A stretch of 5,322 nucleotides of DNA, taken from NCBI GenBank assembly GCA_002401385.1, contig NVSY01000042.1, positions 1 through 5,322 of the forward strand, in the 5' to 3' direction. Shown here in pieces: positions 1-3,852 of this stretch. The notes below the pieces were generated by a model, which saw only the letters and a program-made list of their open reading frames with translations, was not told the DNA's origin and searched no databases. Position 1 is the stretch's first letter; each line of letters starts with the position of its first letter. The position numbers and the translations under genes are program-made. This DNA is from Flavobacteriaceae bacterium (GTDB lineage Bacteria; Bacteroidota; Bacteroidia; Flavobacteriales; Flavobacteriaceae).

Positions 1-432
1 CACTGTGACAATTGAAGTGTTGGTAGAACCAATTTTGGTTCCTGAGGGTACATTTATTTTTACATAAAACACAGATTCTTCTTCACTTTTTAAATGAACT
101 ATTCTATCTTTTTTATGGTGACCTAACGAAAGGGTTTTATTTTTTTTGAAATCTTTATTTCTGAATTCAAAAGTCAAATCAACATTGTTTGACGTTTTTT
201 TAATGTTAGTTTCAGTAGAATTTACAATTCCAATATTAAAAGAAGTTTCCTCAGTACCTGTGTTTATTAGCTTCAGTCTATAGAAGGTGCCAGATTCACC
301 TGCTTTTTTGTGCTCAGTATCGTTTTCAGAAATTAAATCCGCAGTGCAATTTGATTCTTGAGAATATATTGCAAATGAAAATATTAATAGTAATGTTACT
401 AAAGCTGAAATGGATTTACTTGTTTTTTTCAT
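1..432 (-). CDS. Secreted protein with NEW3/CARDB-like beta domain, N-terminal part (cut by window edge)
   Basis: The minus-strand frame opens at the ATG at 432 and stays open for 144 codons to the window edge, so the C-terminus is missing. Residues 1-25 form a clear signal peptide: basic MKKTSKS, a hydrophobic core around residues 9-22, then an IYSQ-E junction typical of Flavobacteriia. The mature part is Thr/Ser/Asn/Lys-rich. From about residue 48 it reads as an immunoglobulin-like beta sandwich: GTFYRLKLINTGTEETSF, a strand around LTFEFRNK, then EEESVFYVKINVPSGTKIGS near residues 117-136. The pattern of polar residues, F-V-I strand, then VPSGT-x-x-G is what NEW3 (alpha-galactosidase-associated) and CARDB-like domains show; that family call is by eye. 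It is exported and may be surface-anchored, since many such proteins end in a type IX sorting domain, but that end lies outside the window. Function unknown. The ATG is the only start that keeps the signal peptide. Confidence 0.85.
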   Translation of the reverse strand, partial: MKKTSKSISALVTLLLIFSFAIYSQESNCTADLISENDTEHKKAGESGTFYRLKLINTGTEETSFNIGIVNSTETNIKKTSNNVDLTFEFRNKDFKKNKTLSLGHHKKDRIVHLKSEEESVFYVKINVPSGTKIGSTNTSIVTV

Positions 433-477
433 GGCTGTATTCTTTGGATTAGATGTATGAAACAGATTCAGTAACTA

Positions 478-489
478 TAGGGGTCAGCT
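478..489. repeat. TAGGGGTCAGCT box, copy 1
   Basis: This 12-mer matches the one at 672-683 (TAGGGGTAAGCT) at 11 of 12 positions. It sits about 46-57 bases upstream of the start codon of the leftward secreted-protein gene. In that gene's sense it reads AGCTGACCCCTA. The position fits an operator or a leader element, but no factor can be named. Confidence 0.4.
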
Positions 490-582
490 TTTTGATAAGC
501 GATATAAGCCTACAAATACAAAAAAAATCTGTTATTTTATTTTTGGGGTACTAATTTTGGGCAATAGGGACGGGGAAACTCT

Positions 583-609
583 TAATCATTACAGGGGAGG
601 TAATGATTA
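583..609. promoter_or_regulatory. Perfect 10-bp inverted repeat with 7-base loop
   Basis: TAATCATTAC (583-592) and GTAATGATTA (600-609) are exact reverse complements around AGGGGAG. It could be a DNA operator or, in a leftward transcript, a hairpin with the C-rich loop CUCCCCU. There is no T-tract on either side, so it is not an intrinsic terminator. It lies 150-180 bases upstream of the secreted-protein start and among the G-run boxes, so a regulatory role for that gene is the simplest guess. Confidence 0.5.
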
Positions 610-671
610 TTTACGAATCAGAATATATTTAGATAAAATTTATTCTAAATTGTACTCTTTCTCAGGTATAT

Positions 672-683
672 TAGGGGTAAGCT
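672..683. repeat. TAGGGGTAAGCT box, copy 2
   Basis: Near-identical to the box at 478-489. It overlaps a second small repeat, ATTAGGGGT, found at 670-678 and again at 694-702 in the same orientation, 24 bases apart (roughly two helical turns). Spaced direct repeats of this kind are often binding sites for a dimeric or tandem regulator. That is inference; the repeat itself is directly visible. Confidence 0.4.
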
Positions 684-767
684 AAACGTTGTGATTAGGG
701 GTGGATATAGTTTTTTAAGTGAGGTAATTATTTAGAATGTCTAAATGATTTTATAAAACTATAGTTA

Positions 768-775
768 CAAATATA
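768..775 (-). promoter_or_regulatory. Candidate promoter (-7 element) for the leftward secreted-protein gene
   Basis: On the minus strand this reads TATATTTG, an exact fit to the Bacteroidota -7 consensus TAnnTTTG. No -33 TTG is visible at the usual distance. If used, it would give a leader of over 300 nt that includes the G-run boxes and the inverted repeat. A closer one-mismatch alternative is TGTATTTG (513-520, minus), which would give a leader of roughly 75 nt. The choice cannot be made from sequence. Confidence 0.3.
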
Positions 776-1397
776 GAATTTATTTTTGATTATTCTTAAA
801 GAATATTGCTTTTTTAATAGAATATTACAATAAAAGGGTCTAAATCCCCTTCTGTATTACAAAGAATATACATGAAGGATTGTTCGTTGGGCAACAGTGT
901 TTTGGATAGACAGAATGAAGTTTGTGAATGACTAGTTAGAAAATACATTGAATAAACTCAGGGTCATTAAACTTGTTGAATACTGTTTTAGGGACTTTGA
1001 TTATTGTTTTTTTAAAAAGAAGGCATCTATTATTTGAGTAGTGAGATATTTACCGTTATTTAGAAATCATACAGTAAATGTTAAATAGGGAGGATCCAAT
1101 TTTTGAACTATAACGGATTAAATATTGTATTTAAAGAAAAGACTTAAGGCTCCAGGCGTTTTTGTATAGGATATAATTTTAAAAGTAAAGGAGAAGTCTA
1201 AGTCTAGAAAAAAAATGTAAATATTTTTGGTGTTTCTTAATTGAAAAGGTCTGTAAATATAACATCAATATTTATCCATTCAAATGAACGGCCAAAAATT
1301 ATAAAATCAAAGAGATTGATAGTTTTTAAAACGACTTAGGGAGGATTAAACTCACACTCAGGAAAGGGCTGTTTTGAAAGCAAAAACTCACTAAATC

Positions 1398-1434
1398 AAA
1401 AAAAAGCAAGCTATAAAATTTAGCTTGCTTTTTT
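1398..1434 (-). terminator. Rho-independent terminator of distal tRNA-Arg copy
   Basis: A perfect 14-bp stem (1400-1413 with 1421-1434) carries the core AGCAAGCTA/TAGCTTGCT around a 7-base loop. On the minus strand the stem ends in a run of eight T (plus-strand A run 1398-1405). It starts 8 bases beyond the tRNA 3' end. The plus-strand side also has a T run, so it may act in both directions. Confidence 0.88.
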
Positions 1435-1442
1435 ATTTATTG

Positions 1443-1516
1443 TGACCTCGGGAGGATTCAAACCTCCAACCTCTTGAGCCGTAATCAAGTGCACTATTCA
1501 GTTATGCTACGAGGCC
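1443..1516 (-). tRNA. tRNA-Arg (anticodon ACG), copy distal to promoterward gene
   Basis: The minus strand folds into a full 74-nt cloverleaf. The 7-bp acceptor GGCCTCG/CGAGGTC has one G-U pair (2-71), with A73 as discriminator. The D stem is GCAT/GTGC with a 9-base loop, the anticodon stem CTTGA/TCAAG, the loop TTACGGC with anticodon ACG, the variable region AGGTT, and the T stem GGAGG/CCTCC with loop TTTGAAT. A20 and C35, known arginyl-tRNA synthetase identity bases in E. coli, are present. A34 would need TadA deamination to inosine so that CGU, CGC and CGA are read. CCA is not encoded. An odd point is that position 19 is A and position 56 is U instead of G19-C56; they can still pair. A15-U48 also pairs. 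The sequence is identical to the copy at 1659-1732. Confidence 0.96.
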
Positions 1517-1528
1517 TTATTTCCGTTG

Positions 1529-1536
1529 CAAATGTA
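1529..1536 (-). promoter_or_regulatory. Promoter -7 element of distal tRNA-Arg
   Basis: The minus strand reads TACATTTG, an exact TAnnTTTG match, 12 bases from the tRNA 5' end, followed by GCAAC as in the other copy. No good -33 TTG is seen at 17-23 bases, so this promoter may be weaker than the one of the second copy. Confidence 0.65.
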
Positions 1537-1618
1537 AGTCTTTTTTTTAGTTTACGGCGTGGTAAAATTCAAAAAAAATTGATTTTTTTTTGAATGGGAA
1601 AAGTGAAATTTTCGCATA

Positions 1619-1650
1619 AAAAAAGCAAGCTAATATTAGCTTGCTTTTTT
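1619..1650 (-). terminator. Rho-independent terminator of proximal tRNA-Arg copy
   Basis: A perfect 32-base palindrome (1619-1634 with 1635-1650) has the same AGCAAGCTA/TAGCTTGCT core as the other terminator and a practical loop of about four bases (ATAT). On the minus strand it ends in a T run (A run 1618-1624 on plus). It starts 8 bases past the tRNA, so the two tRNAs are probably separate transcripts. Confidence 0.88.
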
Positions 1651-1658
1651 ATTTATTG

Positions 1659-1732
1659 TGACCTCGGGAGGATTCAAACCTCCAACCTCTTGAGCCGTAA
1701 TCAAGTGCACTATTCAGTTATGCTACGAGGCC
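1659..1732 (-). tRNA. tRNA-Arg (anticodon ACG), copy next to its strong promoter
   Basis: This copy is base-for-base identical to the tRNA at 1443-1516, with the same cloverleaf, ACG anticodon, A19/U56 pair and no encoded CCA. It has its own promoter (1745-1773) and terminator (1619-1650). Two copies suggest a higher dose of the isoacceptor for CGN codons. The CDSs here mostly use CGT and AGA for arginine, and CGT is the cognate codon of this tRNA. Confidence 0.96.
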
Positions 1733-1744
1733 GTTTTGCGGTTG

Positions 1745-1773
1745 CAAAGATATGTCTTTTTTTGAATCTACAA
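1745..1773 (-). promoter_or_regulatory. Promoter of proximal tRNA-Arg (-33 TTG, -7 TATCTTTG)
   Basis: The minus strand shows TTG (1771-1773), an 18-base spacer, then TATCTTTG (1745-1752), which matches the Flavobacterium pattern TTG-N17-23-TAnnTTTG. The tRNA 5' end lies 12 bases beyond the -7 box. The TTG touches the stop codon (1768-1770) of the upstream small gene, so the promoter begins inside that gene's last codon. Confidence 0.75.
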
Positions 1774-1917
1774 GCTGTTTTTTGTAATAAAATAGCGATA
1801 TCCAATAATTGCTAATTGCCACTTTTTTGCTTGGCTCATATCCAGTTGTTTACGAGTGAAGCTTGGGAGAATAATTTTGTTAATTTTTGCAATTAATTGG
1901 AATGTTTTTTTCTTCAT
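1768..1917 (-). CDS. Small basic conserved flavobacterial protein (49 aa)
   Basis: The frame runs from the ATG at 1917 to the TAG at 1768-1770 and encodes 49 residues. The N-terminus is lysine-rich (MKKKTFQLIAKINK), followed by LPSFTRKQLD at 17-26 and AIIGYRYF at 36-43, ending in ITKNSL. There is no signal peptide and no proper membrane span; it looks like a small basic cytosolic protein. From memory, Flavobacteriia carry many proteins of about 50 residues with this pattern (KxLxKxNKxxLPS, LDxxxAxKxQxAIIGxRYxVT). Some are labelled SsrA-binding protein in databases, a doubtful name because true SmpB is about 150 residues. The function is unknown to me. A good promoter lies at 1966-1973, a terminator of the preceding unit is upstream, and tRNA-Arg follows on the same strand. 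There is no terminator between its stop and the tRNA promoter, so read-through into the tRNA is possible. Confidence 0.75.
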   Translation of the reverse strand: MKKKTFQLIAKINKIILPSFTRKQLDMSQAKKWQLAIIGYRYFITKNSL

Positions 1918-1965
1918 GATGCGTGTCTATAGGAGGAATAATGGATGGTTGTTTGTATTGAATGG

Positions 1966-1973
1966 CAAATATA
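1966..1973 (-). promoter_or_regulatory. Promoter -7 element of the 49-aa gene
   Basis: The minus strand reads TATATTTG, an exact consensus match about 49 bases upstream of the ATG at 1917. It lies downstream of the terminator at 2007-2037, so it can start a fresh unit. No clear -33 TTG is present. Confidence 0.6.
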
Positions 1974-2006
1974 AGTATTATTTCCTTCGTTTTGAGAGTG
2001 CTATGC

Positions 2007-2037
2007 AAAAAGCGATGCTGATTTAAAAGCTTCGCTT
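2007..2037 (-). terminator. Rho-independent terminator of the small membrane-peptide unit
   Basis: AAGCGA (2010-2015) pairs with TCGCTT (2032-2037). After one T-T mismatch, GCT (2017-2019) pairs with AGC (2028-2030) around an 8-base loop. On the minus strand the stem is followed by TTTTT (2011-2007). It sits 43 bases after the TAG that ends the broken tail, which supports leftward transcription through 2080-2379. Confidence 0.7.
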
Positions 2038-2079
2038 GAGTAATTATGTAAAAAAGTTTTGATTTGAAAATTTGTTAGG

Positions 2080-2184
2080 CTATTGCATCATTTTATTAGC
2101 AAGTTCTGTTCCTATTAAAGATTCTAGAAAGTTGCCTTTGGTGGATCCACTTCCATTTTCAATAAAGGTGCATTGAAGCTCCGT
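2080..2184 (-). pseudogene. Frame-broken coding-like tail (34 codons, no start)
   Basis: This minus-strand frame is open for 34 codons after a TAA (2185-2187) and ends at TAG (2080-2082). The translation looks like real protein: TELQCTFIENGSGSTKGNF, then LESLIGTELANKM. It has no usable start; the only in-frame ATGs are the last ones. Upstream of the TAA the same frame gives only VFFMDNK. It overlaps the 3' end of the 54-codon frame in a different register (a -1 shift would join them), and I see no slippery heptamer in the overlap. The simplest reading is the decayed C-terminus of a gene, possibly once joined to the membrane peptide upstream. The family is not recognised. Confidence 0.4.
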
Positions 2185-2288
2185 TTATTTGTTGTCCATA
2201 AAAAATACCTGTTGTCTTTTAGGACTGTTTTAAGGATATATGTGATAATTCCTGTTATTAAAAGTAATATTCCGACGATAGTTAACAT
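2124..2288 (-). CDS. Small single-span membrane peptide (54 aa), possibly the intact 5' part of a broken gene
   Basis: The frame starts at the ATG at 2288 and stops at TAG 2124-2126. Residues 3-19 (TIVGILLLITGIITYIL) form one clear transmembrane segment with a basic, probably cytoplasmic, side after it (LKTVLKDNRY). From about residue 34 the text is less protein-like and overlaps the coding-like tail in another frame, so the true protein may originally have continued there. The leader AAAACCAACCTATT before the ATG is typical of Flavobacteriia starts. It follows the 23-codon peptide by 19 bases and so is probably in the same transcript, which ends at the terminator 2007-2037. Function unknown; it could also be chance reading in a decayed region. 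Confidence 0.45.
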   Translation of the reverse strand: MLTIVGILLLITGIITYILKTVLKDNRYFLWTTNKRSFNAPLLKMEVDPPKATF

Positions 2289-2307
2289 AATAGGTTGGTT
2301 TTAAAGA

Positions 2308-2379
2308 TTATACGAATAGATTTACGATGTATTCAATGATGTCGCATATAAATGAAAATAGTATTAGTAAGATAGACAT
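2308..2379 (-). CDS. Very small hydrophobic peptide (23 aa)
   Basis: The frame from the ATG at 2379 to TAA 2308-2310 encodes MSILLILFSFICDIIEYIVN plus LFV. It is almost wholly hydrophobic, with one acidic pair region (D13, E16), and is long enough for one membrane span. The start has an A-rich leader (CCTAAAAAACACATTAAT). It lies 19 bases before the 54-codon membrane peptide on the same strand. Such peptides can be type I toxin-like, regulatory, or chance; no family is recognised. Support comes from the operon-like spacing and the downstream terminator, not from homology. Confidence 0.35.
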   Translation of the reverse strand: MSILLILFSFICDIIEYIVNLFV

Positions 2380-2709
2380 ATTAATGTGTTTTTTAGGTTA
2401 ATAATTGTGTTTAGCGCTAATTTTTTATTTAAGATAATGACTTAGAAATCATCCTTCCAAATAAAAACAAGGGTATTTATAGTGTTGATTGTCTATTTAT
2501 AAGTAAAATGACAAAATTGATTTATAGATTGAAATTATAACCTACAGTAATGTTGTTGATTGAAACTTGAATGTTAAATAATCATATTAAATGTAATGAA
2601 GCAATGGGTGTTTTGTGTCTTGTTTTGAAAAGTAAAGGAGTTTTGATAATAATTTTCAGTAAAAACAGCTTAGTTGTCCTTTTTCTCTTCAATTTCAATT
2701 CAAAAAATG
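2380..2709. other. AT-rich spacer between divergent units
   Basis: No convincing gene is seen. It must contain the control region of the leftward peptide unit, but I find no exact TAnnTTTG on the minus strand; the nearest is TACCCTTG (2468-2475 region), with one mismatch. A perfect 10-bp palindrome, TTAGCGCTAA, is at 2411-2420, 32 bases upstream of the 23-codon start. The right part leads into the antiporter promoter. A 72-codon plus-strand frame here (2571-2789) runs through that promoter and is not credible. Confidence 0.5.
2411..2420. promoter_or_regulatory. Palindrome TTAGCGCTAA upstream of the peptide unit
   Basis: This is a perfect 10-base self-complementary sequence with a GCGC centre in otherwise AT-rich DNA. 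It lies in the presumed leader or promoter of the leftward peptide unit. It may be an operator, but a 10-base palindrome can also arise by chance. Confidence 0.25.
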
Positions 2710-2742
2710 TTGGTTTTAACAATGAGAAAACACATATATTTG
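2710..2742 (+). promoter_or_regulatory. Promoter of the cation antiporter gene
   Basis: TTG (2710-2712), a 22-base spacer and TATATTTG (2735-2742) match the Bacteroidota pattern; the -7 box is exact. Transcription would start near 2748, only about 10 bases before the ATG at 2759, so the leader would be very short. Confidence 0.65.
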
Positions 2743-2758
2743 CAGCTAAAATATTTGT

Positions 2759-3706
2759 ATGGATTTACTTTTTATTATTGGAGGTTTAATTGTTTTGGTT
2801 GCAGGAGGAAACTGGTTGTTGAAAGCGGCCGTTGGGTTTTCGTTGCGGTTGAATATTCCTAAAGTTGTTATTGGAATGACGGTTGTGTCATTTGCTACTT
2901 CTACTCCAGAATTAATTGTAAGTGTAAATTCTGCTTTAAACGGAAGTGCTGATTTGGCATTTAGTAATGTAATTGGATCCAATATTGCCAATTTAGGATT
3001 GGTATTAGGAATTACAATTTTCTTGTCGACAATTAGTGTAGAAAAAAGTTTTTACAAAACCGATTGGCCAGCCATGATCCTAGCTTCTTTATTATTATAT
3101 GTATTTGTTGCTTTTGATGGCGTATTACAACGTTATGAAGGGGTTATATTATTTGTTTCTTTGATAGTGTTCTTGGTGTACTTATTAAAATTCAAAAAAA
3201 ATGTTGTTTCGGATGAGATTCCCGAAGATGGCGTGACTACACCTTTATATAAAGACCTTATTTATATGGTACTCGGTGGAGTAGCTCTATGGGGTGGTTC
3301 AGAATTATTAATCAAAGGTGCTGTAAATTTGGCCGCAATGTATAATGTTAGCGAAAGTGTTGTGGGAATTACCATCGTTTCTATTGGAACAAGTATACCA
3401 GAATTAGCAGCGTCTATAATTGCAGTAATAAAAAAGGAAAAAGCAATATCCTTGGGGAATTTAATAGGATCTAATATCTTTAATATTTTAGCTGTATTGG
3501 GAATAACAAGTATGATTATTCCAGTAAAAGTAACCGATGCTAGATTATTAGAAATGGATATATATTGGATGTTAGGTATCTCTTTCGTGGTCTTACCATT
3601 GGTTTTTGTACCTAAGTTCATGAAATTAGGACGGAGAGAAGGGTTGTTTTTATTAGCTACCTACTTTATATTCATTTACAATATTATTAAAATAATCGAA
3701 TACTAA
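2759..3706 (+). CDS. Ca2+/cation antiporter (CaCA family, YrbG-like), 315 aa
   Basis: An integral inner-membrane exchanger, probably Na+ (or H+) against Ca2+. The protein has two inverted-topology halves, each with an alpha repeat. Alpha-1 (about 39-84) has GMTVVSFATSTPEL, with E51, then SNVIGSNIANLGLVLG. Alpha-2 (about 203-248) has GITIVSIGTSIPEL, with E215, then GNLIGSNIFNILAVLG. Between the halves is a polar loop (about 144-166, KFKKNVVSDEIPEDG). By spacing, E51, N78, E215 and N242 correspond to the ion-site residues E54, N81, E213 and D240 of the archaeal exchanger NCX_Mj (from memory). N instead of D at the last site occurs in other family members and may alter ion preference. The alpha-1 motif has A in place of the common G (FATS). 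Length is normal for bacterial members, and the ATG at 2759 gives the expected short N-terminus before the first span. A close promoter lies just upstream; the gene is probably monocistronic. Confidence 0.95.
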   Translation: MDLLFIIGGLIVLVAGGNWLLKAAVGFSLRLNIPKVVIGMTVVSFATSTPELIVSVNSALNGSADLAFSNVIGSNIANLGLVLGITIFLSTISVEKSFYKTDWPAMILASLLLYVFVAFDGVLQRYEGVILFVSLIVFLVYLLKFKKNVVSDEIPEDGVTTPLYKDLIYMVLGGVALWGGSELLIKGAVNLAAMYNVSESVVGITIVSIGTSIPELAASIIAVIKKEKAISLGNLIGSNIFNILAVLGITSMIIPVKVTDARLLEMDIYWMLGISFVVLPLVFVPKFMKLGRREGLFLLATYFIFIYNIIKIIEY

Positions 3707-3764
3707 CGGTTGTAAGTTGAATTTAGGAGGGGTGTTTTTCGTGAAAGCATAATAATCTACACTC

Positions 3765-3786
3765 TACCCTTTAAAAAACCAGGGTA
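3765..3786 (+). terminator. Weak terminator-like hairpin after the antiporter gene
   Basis: TACCCT (3765-3770) pairs with AGGGTA (3781-3786) around a 10-base A-rich loop, 59 bases after the antiporter stop. The following TCTCTTTG is only partly T-rich, so termination may be inefficient or the hairpin may serve another role. The -33 box of the next promoter starts 5 bases later. Confidence 0.4.
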
Positions 3787-3790
3787 TCTC

Positions 3791-3819
3791 TTTGTATGTG
3801 AATAAAATGTTTACATTTG
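3791..3819 (+). promoter_or_regulatory. glnN: Promoter of glutamine synthetase III gene
   Basis: TTTG (3791-3794), a 17-base spacer and TACATTTG (3812-3819) match the -33 and -7 elements of Bacteroidota promoters exactly. Transcription would begin near 3826, giving a leader of about 27 bases before the ATG at 3853. The leader is A-rich and has no Shine-Dalgarno, as is usual in this phylum. Confidence 0.8.
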
Positions 3820-3852
3820 CATCTTAATTGTGTAAAATAAAACAGCTTTACA

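Larger units (their letters stand above)
433..1397. other. Long gene-free spacer with G-run boxes
   Basis: About 965 bases hold no reading frame of convincing length or composition on either strand; stop codons are dense in all six frames. The left part (about 476-702) is unusual for such AT-rich DNA because runs of three or four G occur repeatedly and all on the plus strand. It also contains a perfect 10-bp inverted repeat and a possible minus-strand promoter. The right part (about 780-1397) shows only AT-rich sequence with weak hairpins and one isolated -7-like match (TATTTTTG, 1222-1229, plus) that leads into no gene. I see no tRNA, no riboswitch core and no recognisable gene remnant here. 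Confidence 0.6.
1420..1732. repeat. Tandem duplication of the tRNA-Arg transcription unit (216-base period)
   Basis: Bases 1420-1516 and 1636-1732 are identical over 97 bases. They cover one arm of the terminator, the 3' spacer and the whole tRNA. The alignment continues without gaps at the same 216-base offset through the -7 promoter elements, now with mismatches. On the left, the terminator loops differ by 3 bases in length. Whole transcription units were therefore duplicated; the tRNA part stayed identical while promoter and loop drifted. Confidence 0.85.

Noticed and set aside
835..862. AAGGG/CCCTT hairpin as a terminator
   Set aside because: Only a 5-bp stem with no T tract on either strand and no gene ending nearby.
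872..931. 19-codon plus-strand frame (MKDCSLGNSVLDRQNEVCE)
   Set aside because: Too short, with no promoter, leader or neighbouring partner; expected by chance in almost 1 kb of spacer.
1594..1815. 73-codon plus-strand frame
   Set aside because: It runs antisense through a complete tRNA-Arg, its terminator and its promoter; the frame is a by-product of those elements.
2124..2184. Programmed -1 frameshift joining the 54-codon peptide to the downstream tail
   Set aside because: The register is right but no slippery heptamer of the X XXY YYZ form is visible in the overlap, so decay is the simpler explanation.
2571..2789. 72-codon hydrophobic plus-strand frame
   Set aside because: It passes through the antiporter promoter and overlaps the antiporter start in another frame; the translation is AT-driven and not protein-like.
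2674..2862. 62-codon plus-strand frame
   Set aside because: It overlaps the promoter and first codons of the antiporter gene in a different register; the antiporter frame is clearly the real one.
2746..2991. 81-codon minus-strand frame opposite the antiporter
   Set aside because: It is antisense to the first membrane segments and alpha-1 repeat, with no homology signal and no promoter.
3262..3621. 119-codon minus-strand frame opposite the antiporter
   Set aside because: It mirrors the second half of the antiporter; antisense of membrane-protein codons often stays open.
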